The notes beneath the pieces are model-generated. The model had not been told where the DNA came from and did not search any database. It saw only the letters and a list, made by a program, of their open reading frames with translations. Of a DNA stretch of 30,784 nt, positions 1 through 7,488 are shown piece by piece. The stretch comes from Lysobacter_F sp035645555 (GTDB lineage: Bacteria; Pseudomonadota; Gammaproteobacteria; Xanthomonadales; Xanthomonadaceae), in contig DASQMI010000031.1 in assembly GCA_035645555.1 (NCBI GenBank), positions 1-30,784 on the forward strand. The letters are read 5' to 3'. The number at the start of each line of letters is the position of its first letter. Positions within the stretch are counted from its first letter, which is position 1. The translations under genes and the position numbers were made by a program.

Positions 1-264
1 CGCGCGTTCGTGCCCGATGCCGCGTTCCTCGACATCGGGCTGCCAGGCATGGACGGCTACGAACTGGCGCACTGCCTGCGCAGCGCGCCGGAGACCCGTT
101 CGACGGTGCTGGTGGCGGTCACCGGCTGGGGTGGACAGGCCGATTACCGGCGCGCCATCGACAGTGGCTTCGACCACCACCTGACCAAGCCGGCCACCGC
201 CGGTCGCATCGAAGAAATCCTGGCGTCACTCGCTTTACAACAACGTGGTACCCATGTGGTCTGA
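1..264 (+). CDS. Response regulator receiver domain, C-terminal part (5' end outside window)
   Basis: The reading frame is open from base 1, so the gene starts upstream. The visible 87 residues are the second half of a CheY-like receiver: the phosphoacceptor Asp lies in FLDIGLPGMDG, followed by the beta4 Thr (VAVTGW) and the conserved Lys in LTKP. The protein ends about 25 residues after that Lys, so no DNA-binding domain follows. It is therefore either a stand-alone receiver or, more likely, the C-terminal receiver of a hybrid histidine kinase; the window cannot decide. The stop lies 22 bases before the next gene's probable start, so the two are probably co-transcribed. The receiver assignment is firm; the full architecture is unknown. 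Confidence 0.85.
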   Translation, partial: RAFVPDAAFLDIGLPGMDGYELAHCLRSAPETRSTVLVAVTGWGGQADYRRAIDSGFDHHLTKPATAGRIEEILASLALQQRGTHVV

Positions 265-286
265 CGAATCCAACGCGCGCGCCGAC

Positions 287-754
287 ATGTCCCATGGAGA
301 CGAGCGTGACGATCGATCTCCGGAGCGCCCGAACGCGCAACGGGTTGCGCCGCAGCCGCCGCGCGATGATCCTTCGGCGATGGCCGAGGTCGAAATTCCG
401 CCGGCGTTGCGCCGCTTCATACTCCAGGCGGTTCCGTCGGTGCCACATCTGGAGGCCCTGCTGCTGCTGCTGCACGCGCACGAAGCGTGCAGCGCGGCGG
501 AGATCGCCGCGCGGCTGTACGTCGATCCCGCGGTCGCCTCGCAGCTGCTGCACGATCTGGAACGCACCGGCCTGGTGACGCTACACGGGCCGCGCGCACT
601 GCTCGCCGCCTCCATTGAAATCCGCAACCGCATCGCCGAGCTGGCCGCGTTCTACGCCAAGCACGTGGTCGCCATCTCCAATCTCATTCATTCCGTAACC
701 GATCGCAAAGCCCACCAGTTCGCCGACGCCTTCCGCCTGCGCAAGGATTCCTGA
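287..754 (+). CDS. Winged-helix (MarR-like) regulator, uncharacterised
   Basis: From the ATG at 287 this is a 155-residue protein. The first ~31 residues are charged, Pro-rich and low in GC at third positions, so the ATG at 380 (MAEVEIPPALRRF) is a plausible alternative giving a compact 124-residue domain. No strong ribosome-binding site decides between them. The core has the pattern of a winged helix-turn-helix: a Leu-rich helix (LEALLLLLHAH), SAAEIAARLYVDPAVASQLL as helix-turn-helix, then the wing ERTGLVTLHG and a C-terminal helix. Its TGA overlaps the ATG of the next small membrane protein (TGATG), indicating translational coupling. I infer a transcriptional or adaptor role linked to that membrane pair and to the upstream receiver. 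The ligand and target are unknown. Confidence 0.75.
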   Translation: MSHGDERDDRSPERPNAQRVAPQPPRDDPSAMAEVEIPPALRRFILQAVPSVPHLEALLLLLHAHEACSAAEIAARLYVDPAVASQLLHDLERTGLVTLHGPRALLAASIEIRNRIAELAAFYAKHVVAISNLIHSVTDRKAHQFADAFRLRKDS

Positions 755-1011
755 TGATCCTGACGATCTACGCCCTGTGCGCGCTGGCCGCGTTCGCCTG
801 TGCGGTACTGCTGTTCCAGGCGGCGCGGCGCTCCGGTTCCCGCATGTTGTTCTGGAGCGGTTCCTGCTTCGCGTTCCTGACGCTGACCAACGTGCTGGTG
901 CTGGTCGATCATTACGGATCGCCGCATCGCGATATCTGGGGATGGCGGCTCGGCACTGCGCTGGTCGGGGTGTCGGTGCTGCTGTACGGGCTGATCTTCG
1001 AGGAGCGCTGA
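754..1011 (+). CDS. Small inner-membrane protein, DUF5985-like (first of tandem pair)
   Basis: 85 residues with three hydrophobic segments: about residues 1-22, 31-52 and 66-82, connected by short basic or polar loops, and ending in the charged tail FEER. There is no catalytic motif. Size and layout fit the DUF5985 family of small integral membrane proteins; this is recognition from memory, not a search. The start codon overlaps the stop of the winged-helix gene, and the next gene starts one base after this stop, so the three form a tight operon. The paired, different membrane proteins suggest a heteromeric membrane unit, which is inference. Function is unknown. Confidence 0.75.
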   Translation: MILTIYALCALAAFACAVLLFQAARRSGSRMLFWSGSCFAFLTLTNVLVLVDHYGSPHRDIWGWRLGTALVGVSVLLYGLIFEER

Positions 1012-1012
1012 G

Positions 1013-1276
1013 ATGGAGCTGTTCCTGCTTGGCATGCTCGCGATGGGGTTCGCAGTCGCCGCACTGCTGTTTCTGCGGTTCTGGAAAGTCAGCCGCGACC
1101 GGCTGTTCCTGTTCTTCGCGCTCGCGTTCGCGCTGGAAGCGATCAACCGCACGCTGTACGCCTGCACCGGCGCCAGCAGCGAGGCCAGCACCACCTATTA
1201 CCTGCTGCGGCTGCTCGGTTTCCTGCTGATCCTCGGCGGCATCCTCGACAAGAACCTCGTGCGCCGTCGCCGCTGA
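1013..1276 (+). CDS. Small inner-membrane protein, DUF5985-like (second of tandem pair)
   Basis: 87 residues with three hydrophobic segments (about residues 2-22, 29-46 and 65-80), a basic first loop (RFWKVSRDR) and a basic C-terminus (LVRRRR), predicting an inside-positive tail. It shares size and topology with the preceding protein but low sequence identity, so the pair looks like an old duplication. The ATG follows the previous stop by a single base. Function is unknown; the genomic link to a receiver domain and a winged-helix protein suggests a signalling or envelope-sensing role. Confidence 0.75.
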   Translation: MELFLLGMLAMGFAVAALLFLRFWKVSRDRLFLFFALAFALEAINRTLYACTGASSEASTTYYLLRLLGFLLILGGILDKNLVRRRR

Positions 1277-1416
1277 TCCGGCGGCCGCACACGGCGGATG
1301 AGGTGGGTGGGGCATAACGCCGTCGTCACGTCTGCCTACATGCCGAGTTGGTAGCGTCCCGGCTTTGGCGTCCCGGCGGCTCTGCGGGCACGGCGCCGTC
1401 CTCGGAGGTGATCGAC

Positions 1417-2577
1417 GTGGTGGTTTCGGTGGGGTCTGCGGGACGCGTGCTGGTGGTCGACGACCACACCGGCAGCGCCCGGGTGATCGGCGCGCTGCTC
1501 GAGCGCCATGGCTACACGGTGATGGCGGCGACCGATGCACGGCAGGCGTTGTGCGCGTGTGGCCAGGACGCGCTTCCGGATCTGGTCCTGCTGGACATGA
1601 CGACGCCCGGCCAGGACGCCTTCGGGGTGCTGGCGGCGGTCCGCGCGCAGGCCGGCTGTGCCGAACTGCCGGTCGTGTTCATGACCGCGGTGGCCGACCG
1701 CGACTTGCTGCCGCGCGCGTTCCGCGCGGGGGTGGTCGATTTCGTCACCCACCCGTTCGTCGAGGAGGAACTATTGGCGCGCGTGCATGCGCACGTCACC
1801 CTGAAGCTGATCCGCGACCGCCTGGAGCGGCTGGCGCGCGAGCGCGGCGACCTGATCAATCTGGTGGCGCACGACCTGCGCAACCCGCTGACCACCATCG
1901 TGTTCGCCGCGGATGCGATCCGCCGCAAGGTCTGTCCGCCGGAACGGACGCCGCGCTACATGGAGACCATCCACGACAGCGCCACCGATGCCCTGGGCTA
2001 CGTCGGCGACTATCTCGACCGCGAGGCCGGGCGCGCACGGCGTGAACCGTGCCCGCCGTGCGGCCTCAATGCGCTGGTCGACTGGCTGGTGAAGCGCTAC
2101 GAGCTGCAGCTGGAAGCGCACGGCATGCAGGTGGAGATCATCCACGGGCCGGATGGTGCGATGGCGGCGCTGCCGGAACGCGTGTTCCGCCAGGTGGCCG
2201 AGAACCTGATCGTCAACGCGATGAAGTACGCGCCGAACCAGCCACTGCTGCTGGAAGTGCGGCAGGACCTGCCGGCGTACTGGCAGTTGATCGTCGCCGA
2301 CCGCGGGCCCGGCATTCCAACCGAGCGCCGCGACGAGCTGTTCAAGCCGTTCACCCGGCTGACCGACGAGCACGCCGAGGGCTCCAGCGGGCTCGGGCTT
2401 TCGCTGGCGAAGCGGATCGTCGCCGACTGGGGCGGCGAGCTGCGCTACCGGCCGCGCGAGGGCGGCGGTTCGGTGTTCGTGATCGAACTGCCGACCCCGC
2501 TGGTGCTGCCGGTTGCCGACGGCGCCGACGCCGTGTCGCCGGCGCGCGCGCCGCGTGAGGCGGGCCCCGCCGGCTGA
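1417..2577 (+). CDS. Response regulator-histidine kinase fusion
   Basis: 386 residues: an N-terminal receiver domain fused to a complete kinase core, with no transmembrane segment, so cytosolic. Receiver: acidic pocket VVDDH, phosphoacceptor Asp60 in LVLLDMTTPG, Thr90 (FMTAV). The usually invariant Lys (KPF) is replaced by His112 (THPF). Kinase: H-box LVAHDLRNPL with His152, N-box ENLIVNAMKYAP, G1 DRGPGIP, F-box LFKPF, and G2 GSSGLGLSLAKRIV. The frame is open further upstream, but a GGAGG at 1404-1408 sits eight bases before GTG 1417, which decides the start; GTG 1420 is equally possible. The receiver-first order is typical of two-component phosphorelay intermediates and of kinases controlled by a partner kinase. 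The gene converges on the SecB-like gene with 12 bases between stops. Its partner is unknown. Confidence 0.88.
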   Translation: MVVSVGSAGRVLVVDDHTGSARVIGALLERHGYTVMAATDARQALCACGQDALPDLVLLDMTTPGQDAFGVLAAVRAQAGCAELPVVFMTAVADRDLLPRAFRAGVVDFVTHPFVEEELLARVHAHVTLKLIRDRLERLARERGDLINLVAHDLRNPLTTIVFAADAIRRKVCPPERTPRYMETIHDSATDALGYVGDYLDREAGRARREPCPPCGLNALVDWLVKRYELQLEAHGMQVEIIHGPDGAMAALPERVFRQVAENLIVNAMKYAPNQPLLLEVRQDLPAYWQLIVADRGPGIPTERRDELFKPFTRLTDEHAEGSSGLGLSLAKRIVADWGGELRYRPREGGGSVFVIELPTPLVLPVADGADAVSPARAPREAGPAG

Positions 2578-2589
2578 GCGCGGACGCCG

Positions 2590-3132
2590 TCAGTGCGGCG
2601 GCGCATACGAGGACGACGGGCCGGCGAACGAGTCGCCGAACGGCCGGATGCGTGCGATGCGGCGCGTGCGTCGGGAGCCATTGCGCATCCGCGGCAGCGT
2701 CGGCACCGGCAGCGAGGCGCGCCGCAAGGTGTCGTACACGTGCTGGCGCCAGAACGGCCACGCCTGGTCGGGGCAGTACACGGTCAGGAACCGCACCAGC
2801 TCGACCTGGTCCGGCGCCGCCAGCACCGCGTAGTCGAGCGCGAAGGTGGCCTCGACCGCGTGCAGCAGCTGCTTCGCATCGCCTTCGTGCCGCACCATCA
2901 TGCGCACGCCGAACGTCACCAGCACCCGCAGCAGGCCCACCTCGCCGGTATCGCGCTCGTACACCGCGCTGAACGCCTCGGCGCGCACCGACTGCCGCGA
3001 CTGCATCTCGGTGCGGCCGCGGTGCAGCGCCAGCTGGTATTCGATGTCGCGCTGGAATGAACACTCCCATAGCGCGACGTTCTCCAGCCTGAAGTAGCCG
3101 GACGGGTCGAAAGGGGTGTCGCCGGAATCCAC
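2590..3132 (-). CDS. SecB-like chaperone-fold protein
   Basis: About 180 residues from a GTG at 3132 preceded by GAGGTGG; the frame stays open to an ATG at 3186, which would add 18 unconserved-looking residues. Similarity to the export chaperone SecB is seen in the order of elements. There is an N-terminal strand (FRLENVALWECSF), an alternating strand pair (VGLLRVLVTFGVRM), a strand plus acidic loop, then CPDQAWPFWRQHVYDTLRRA followed by LPVPTLP. The last part matches SecB's conserved CP..LFPfaR......G.fP.l.L.P pattern. The tail after residue ~150 is basic and Ser-rich. It is probably not the housekeeping SecB: divergent sequence, extended C-terminus and no secB neighbours. It may be a SecB-like chaperone for a specific client. 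No toxin-antitoxin partner is adjacent. Confidence 0.7.
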   Translation of the reverse strand: MDSGDTPFDPSGYFRLENVALWECSFQRDIEYQLALHRGRTEMQSRQSVRAEAFSAVYERDTGEVGLLRVLVTFGVRMMVRHEGDAKQLLHAVEATFALDYAVLAAPDQVELVRFLTVYCPDQAWPFWRQHVYDTLRRASLPVPTLPRMRNGSRRTRRIARIRPFGDSFAGPSSSYAPPH

Positions 3133-3382
3133 GGGCCACCTCGGCAGGCAACGATCGGATACGCAGGCGGCTCGGCGTGGAGCCATGTGAGGCGCTGCGC
3201 CGCATCACAAGTCGAGGAGGTCGCCGCAGGTTGGAGGCGGCGGAGGGCGAGGCGTTCGCCTCGCATGCCCACCCTAGGCCGCGCGCCGTGTTCGCACCGT
3301 CGAAGCCGACGGCATGCGCACGCGCGTCTCATCGGCTGCGACACAGCGGACGTACAACGGGCTATCGCGTCCGGAACCCGCC

Positions 3383-5788
3383 ATGTCCGCCCTCACCGTC
3401 TTCACCGAACCCGCGCCGCCCGCGCCACGCCTGCGCGATGGCGGCAGCCTTGCCGCGCGCCTGGCGCAGAAGCACGTCGCATTGGTCACCGGCCACTTCG
3501 TCCTGCCTGGCCGGGATGGCCGCTACGCCGAGTTGCCCGACGCGCTGCCGCCGCGCCTGGCCGCGGCGTTGCGCGCGCGCGGCGTGACCCGCCTCTATTC
3601 GCACCAGGCCGAGGCGTGGCATGCGGCGCAGCGCGGCGAGCATGTGGTGGTGGCTACGCCGACCGCATCGGGCAAGAGCCTGTGCTACACGCTGCCGGTG
3701 GTGACCGCGGCAATGACCCGGCAGGCGAAGGCGCTGTACCTGTTTCCGACCAAGGCACTGGCGCAGGACCAGGTGGCCGAGCTGATCGAGCTCAATCGCG
3801 CGGGCGAGCTCGGCATCCGCGCGGCGACGTTCGACGGCGACACGCCCGGCGATGCGCGCCAGGCGATCCGCCTCAACGGCGATATCGTGGTCAGCAATCC
3901 CGACATGCTGCATCAGGGCATCCTGCCGCACCACACCAAGTGGGCGCAGTTCTTCGAAAACCTGCAGTACGTCGTCATCGACGAGATCCACAGCTACCGC
4001 GGCGTGTTCGGCTCGCACCTGGCCAATGTCATCCGCAGGCTCAAGCGGGTGTGCGCGTTCTACGGCGCGAACCCGCAGTTCATCCTGTGCTCGGCGACGA
4101 TCGGCAACCCGCAGCAGCACGCCGAGGCGCTGATCGAGCACGAGGTGCGCGCGATCACCGAGTCCGGTGCGCCGTGCGGGGAGAAGCACGTGCTGCTGTG
4201 GAATCCGCCGGTGATCAATCCGGATCTGGGCCTGCGTGCGTCGGCGCGCTCGCAGAGCACGAAGATCGCGCGAACCGCGATCCGCGCCGGGCTGAAGACG
4301 CTGGTGTTCGCGCAGTCGCGCACGATGGTCGAGGTACTGACGAAGTACCTCAAGGACGTGTTCGACCACGACCCGCGCAAGCCGGCGCGCATCCGCGCCT
4401 ACCGCGGCGGCTATCTGCCGACCGAGCGTCGCGAGGCCGAGCGCGCCATGCGCGAGGGCCGCATCGACGGCATCGTGGCGACGTCCGCGCTCGAGCTCGG
4501 CGTGGACATCGGCAGCCTCGATGTGGTGGTGCTCAACGGCTATCCCGGCACGGTCGCGGCCACCTGGCAGCGCTTCGGTCGCGCTGGCCGGCGCCAGCAG
4601 GCCGCGCTGGGGGTGATGGTCGCGAGCAGCGACCCGCTCGACCAGTACGTGGTGCGGCATCCGGAGTTCTTCGCCCAGGCCACGCCCGAGCAGGCGCGGA
4701 TCGCGCCGGACCAGCCGGTCATCCTGCTCGACCACATCCGCTGCGCCGCGTTCGAGCTGCCGTTCCTGCAGGGCGAACGCTTCGGGCCGGTCGATCCGAC
4801 GGTGTATCTCGAACTGCTCGCCGAGGACGGCGTGGTGCACGCGGAGGGCGAGCGCTGGGAGTGGATCGCCGACAGCTATCCCGCCAACGCGGTGAGCCTG
4901 CGTTCGGTGGCCGACGGCAACTTCGTGGTGGTCGACCGCACCGACGGCCGACAGACGATCATCGCCGAGGTCGACTATTCGTCCGCGCCGCTGATGCTGT
5001 ACGAGGGTGCGATCCACATGGTGCAGTCCACCCCGTACCAGGTGGAGCGGCTCGACTGGGACGGCCGCAAGGCGTACGTCACCCGCACCCACGTCGATTA
5101 CTACACCGACGCCATCGACTACACCAAGCTCAAGGTGCTGGAGCGTTTCGACGGCGCGATCGCCGGCCGCGGCACCTGCCACCACGGCGAAGTGCACGTG
5201 GTGCGCCGCGTGGCCGGCTACAAGAAGATCCGCTACTACACCCACGAAAACATCGGCTACGGGCCGGTGAACCTGCCCGACCAGGAGCTGCATACCACCG
5301 CGCTGTGGTGGCAGCTGCCGCAACAGGAACTCGAGGCGCGCTTCGACTCGCGCCAGGATGCGCTCGACGGCTTCCTCGGCGCGGCGTATGCGCTGCACGT
5401 GGTCGCCAAGGTGGCGGTGATGGCGGACGCGGCCGATCTGCAGAAGGCGGTCGGCAGCGGCGACGGCGCATGGTTCGCCACCGCCGATGGCCGCGGCCGC
5501 GGCCAGATGCGCGCGCTCGACGGCAGCGCCAGCGATCCCGCGCGCCACGACGAGTTCGTGCCGACCGTGTACCTGTACGACAACTACCCGGGCGGTGTCG
5601 GCCAGAGCGAACCGCTGTGGCGACGCCAGCCCGAACTGGTCACCGGCGCGCGCGAGCTGATCGCCCGCTGCGACTGCCGCGCCGGCTGTCCGGCCTGCGT
5701 GGGGCCGGTGCTGGCGATGCACGAGGAGGCGACGAGCACGCCGAAGGCGCTGGCGCTGCGCGTGCTGCACGCGCTGGAGCGGGCATGA
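3383..5788 (+). CDS. mrfA: MrfA/YprA-type superfamily 2 DNA helicase with C-terminal zinc-binding DUF1998 region
   Basis: 801 residues from ATG 3383; the frame is open to 3314 but the MSALTVF start fits best and has GGAA seven bases upstream. Superfamily 2 motifs in order: Q-like element SHQAEAW, Walker A ATPTASGKS (residues 91-99), Walker B VVIDEIHS, motif III CSATIGNP, motif V GVDIGSLD and motif VI WQRFGRAGRR with its arginine fingers. The C-terminus has DNYPGGVGQ and a four-Cys cluster (C763, C765, C769, C772) in CDCRAGCPACVGP, the hallmark of the DUF1998/MrfA group. In Bacillus subtilis MrfA works with the exonuclease MrfB in a nucleotide-excision-independent repair pathway for mitomycin C adducts. 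The next gene is an MrfB-type nuclease overlapping by ATGA, which strongly supports the assignment. The role here is inferred by homology. Confidence 0.9.
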   Translation: MSALTVFTEPAPPAPRLRDGGSLAARLAQKHVALVTGHFVLPGRDGRYAELPDALPPRLAAALRARGVTRLYSHQAEAWHAAQRGEHVVVATPTASGKSLCYTLPVVTAAMTRQAKALYLFPTKALAQDQVAELIELNRAGELGIRAATFDGDTPGDARQAIRLNGDIVVSNPDMLHQGILPHHTKWAQFFENLQYVVIDEIHSYRGVFGSHLANVIRRLKRVCAFYGANPQFILCSATIGNPQQHAEALIEHEVRAITESGAPCGEKHVLLWNPPVINPDLGLRASARSQSTKIARTAIRAGLKTLVFAQSRTMVEVLTKYLKDVFDHDPRKPARIRAYRGGYLPTERREAERAMREGRIDGIVATSALELGVDIGSLDVVVLNGYPGTVAATWQRFGRAGRRQQAALGVMVASSDPLDQYVVRHPEFFAQATPEQARIAPDQPVILLDHIRCAAFELPFLQGERFGPVDPTVYLELLAEDGVVHAEGERWEWIADSYPANAVSLRSVADGNFVVVDRTDGRQTIIAEVDYSSAPLMLYEGAIHMVQSTPYQVERLDWDGRKAYVTRTHVDYYTDAIDYTKLKVLERFDGAIAGRGTCHHGEVHVVRRVAGYKKIRYYTHENIGYGPVNLPDQELHTTALWWQLPQQELEARFDSRQDALDGFLGAAYALHVVAKVAVMADAADLQKAVGSGDGAWFATADGRGRGQMRALDGSASDPARHDEFVPTVYLYDNYPGGVGQSEPLWRRQPELVTGARELIARCDCRAGCPACVGPVLAMHEEATSTPKALALRVLHALERA

Positions 5789-6627
5789 CGCTCACGCTCG
5801 CGAAGCTGCAGGCGCTCAAGCGGCAGGCAGGGGCGTCGGCACCGGCCGGTCCGGCGCCCGCACCTGCGCCGGGCGCACAGGCGTCGATGGAGCAGATCCG
5901 TCGCCTGCTGCGGGTGCGCGCGCCGCAGGCGGCGGGGCGGGTTCCGGCACAGGACCGCGAGCTGCCGGGCACGCAGCTCGCGCCCGGGCTGTTCCTGCGC
6001 GAGACGCGGCTTGCCGACGAGCCGGTGCCCGCGCATCTCGACGGTACATTCGACCGCCGCGACGCGCTGCCGTGCGCGCGGTTGCTGTTCTTCGACACCG
6101 AGACCACCGGGCTCGCCGGCGGCACCGGCACGCGCGCGTTCATGATCGGCGCAGCGGACTGGCAGGCCGGCGCGCTGCGCGTGCGCCAACTCACCATCGC
6201 GTCCACCGCCGCGGAAGCCGCGATGCTCGAGGCGTTCCGCGGCTGGCTCGCGCCGGACACCGTGCTCGTCAGCTACAACGGCAAGGGCTACGACGCACCG
6301 CTGCTGGCCGCGCGCTACAGGTTGGCGCGCATGACCAGTCCGCTGCAGGGGCTCACCCACATCGATCTGCTGTATCCGACCCGGCGGCGCTACCGCGGTG
6401 TGCACGAGAACTGCCGGCTCGCCACCATCGAGCAGCGCGTGCTGCGGATCGTGCGCGAGGACGATCTGCCGGGCAGCGAGGCGCCGGCCGCATGGCTGCG
6501 CTACCTGCGCGGCGGCAGCGCGCAGCCGTTGCGGCGCGTGCTCGCCCACAACCACCAGGACGTGGTGACGCTGTCGCGCCTGCTGCGCCATCTCAGCGCG
6601 CTGCCGCAGGCCGAGGCTGCAGTGTGA
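5785..6627 (+). CDS. mrfB: MrfB/YprB-type DEDDh exonuclease (RNase H-like fold)
   Basis: 280 residues. The ATG at 5785 overlaps the mrfA stop (ATGA), giving translational coupling. The first ~60 residues are Ala/Pro-rich and carry a basic segment (MEQIRRLLRVR). The DnaQ-like exonuclease domain follows, with DEDDh residues visible: Asp and Glu in LFFDTETTGL, Asp in YNGKGYDAPLL, and His plus Asp in LAHNHQDVVTL. The intervening HIDLLYPTRRRYRG and NCRLATIEQ elements match the YprB ribonuclease H-like domain. The B. subtilis counterpart is a metal-dependent DNA exonuclease acting with the MrfA helicase in mitomycin C repair. No C-terminal TPR region is present, so this is the short form. A tight hairpin follows the stop. 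Confidence 0.88.
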   Translation: MTLTLAKLQALKRQAGASAPAGPAPAPAPGAQASMEQIRRLLRVRAPQAAGRVPAQDRELPGTQLAPGLFLRETRLADEPVPAHLDGTFDRRDALPCARLLFFDTETTGLAGGTGTRAFMIGAADWQAGALRVRQLTIASTAAEAAMLEAFRGWLAPDTVLVSYNGKGYDAPLLAARYRLARMTSPLQGLTHIDLLYPTRRRYRGVHENCRLATIEQRVLRIVREDDLPGSEAPAAWLRYLRGGSAQPLRRVLAHNHQDVVTLSRLLRHLSALPQAEAAV

Positions 6628-6630
6628 CCC

Positions 6631-6647
6631 GGCATCGAGGCGATGCC
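6631..6647. terminator. Perfect 7-bp hairpin between convergent genes
   Basis: GGCATCG, loop AGG, CGATGCC lies four bases after the mrfB stop and seven bases before the 3' end of the opposing small gene. There is no U-run on either side, so it would be a weak or Rho-assisted bidirectional terminator, or an mRNA 3'-end stabiliser. The position supports a transcript-end role; the sequence alone does not prove it. Confidence 0.45.
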
Positions 6648-6653
6648 CGCCGG

Positions 6654-6908
6654 CTACAGGCGCTCCTGCTGCAGCATGCGGTCGAATTCGGCGAACGCGT
6701 AGCGGCGCAGGCGCTCGTCGCCGCGCGCGAGATCGACGATGGAGCGCCACAGCCGCAGCGCAACCGCGGTCAGCTCCCACTCGTCGGCACGCTGCCGGCG
6801 CAGCTCGGCGATCGCCGCACGCGCGCGGGCGACACGCTGGGCGAGCTGCTGCATCCGGTGGGGGTCGGGTGGCATCGGAACACCGGTGGCGCGACGGGTT
6901 GCGACCAC
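6654..6908 (-). CDS. Small hypothetical helical protein
   Basis: 84 residues from a GTG at 6908, or 73 from ATG 6875; no clear ribosome-binding site supports either. It is rich in Arg, Ala and Leu with a long amphipathic pattern (LAQRVARARAAIAELRRQRADEWEL) followed by a Trp/Arg-rich stretch ending EFDRMLQQERL. This predicts an all-helical, possibly coiled-coil cytosolic protein. I do not recognise a family. Coding status is supported by the otherwise unexplained gap between mrfB and the next minus-strand gene and by the short 3' spacing. A GC-rich chance frame cannot be excluded. Confidence 0.45.
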   Translation of the reverse strand: MVATRRATGVPMPPDPHRMQQLAQRVARARAAIAELRRQRADEWELTAVALRLWRSIVDLARGDERLRRYAFAEFDRMLQQERL

Positions 6909-6978
6909 CTTAGCGGCGCGCGCGTCATGCGCACGGTCAATCCGACGTCGAAACGCTGCGAATAGGGACGCGAACGTC

Positions 6979-7200
6979 TCAGTGCTGCGACAGCGACAGG
7001 ATCGCCTCGTCGACCTGCTCGTACACGTAGGCGATCAGCGCCTCGTTGCCGTTGGCGGTGTCGAGCAGCTGCTCGAGCGCGGTCTGGAACACGCAATGCA
7101 GTTCGGCGCGCGAGACCCCGCGGGCGACGAGGTCTGCCAGCGTGACCCGCAGCGCCGCGACCTGCGCGTCGATCACCTGCGACTTCTTGATGGCAGCCAT
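6979..7200 (-). CDS. Small hypothetical protein with strong ribosome-binding site
   Basis: 73 residues starting at ATG 7200, chosen because AAGGAGAT lies six bases upstream on the minus strand; the frame runs further upstream without support. The protein begins MAAIKKSQVIDAQVAALRV and continues as helices (LADLVARGVSRAELHCVFQ, LIAYVYEQVDEAILSLSQH), with one Cys and no signal peptide. It looks like a small helical cytosolic protein; I recognise no family. A TTGACA hexamer at 7281-7286 (minus strand) is a possible -35, but I find no well-spaced -10. The 288 bases between this start and the channel gene hold no other convincing coding region. Confidence 0.75.
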   Translation of the reverse strand: MAAIKKSQVIDAQVAALRVTLADLVARGVSRAELHCVFQTALEQLLDTANGNEALIAYVYEQVDEAILSLSQH

Positions 7201-7488
7201 CGGGATCTCCTTGTTGAGCCGCACGGCGTGGCGTCCATGCTGATGCGGGTGTGTTACAGGTGAAACCCGATTCAGAGCCATGTCAATGCGCTCGGCCACA
7301 AAACGCCGGCCGGAAATGTGGAGGCGGGATGCGGATCACGCCAAAGCCGCGTGATGAGGGTGAACGCGGCTGAGCCAGCCGCACGCCGCGCGTCACGCTT
7401 GCCCGCGGAGTCGGCGCCCACCCGGACGCTTGCCGCCCCGGCGCGCAGGCGTGAGGATGGAGTGAACGAACCCGACCGTGGAGCGGAT

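Noticed and set aside
3362..5770. 802-codon open frame on the minus strand opposite the MrfA helicase
   Set aside because: It is an antisense shadow of a high-GC gene: composition is Arg/Ala/His-rich with no domain, whereas the plus strand has all helicase motifs.
3187..5784. Long N-terminal extension of the MrfB frame
   Set aside because: The frame is open across mrfA in another phase, but the translation is Arg/Ala-rich noise; the coupled ATG at 5785 is the natural start.
7252..7286. Possible minus-strand promoter with TTGACA at 7281-7286
   Set aside because: The best -10 (TGTAAC) is 22 bases away, too far for a normal promoter.
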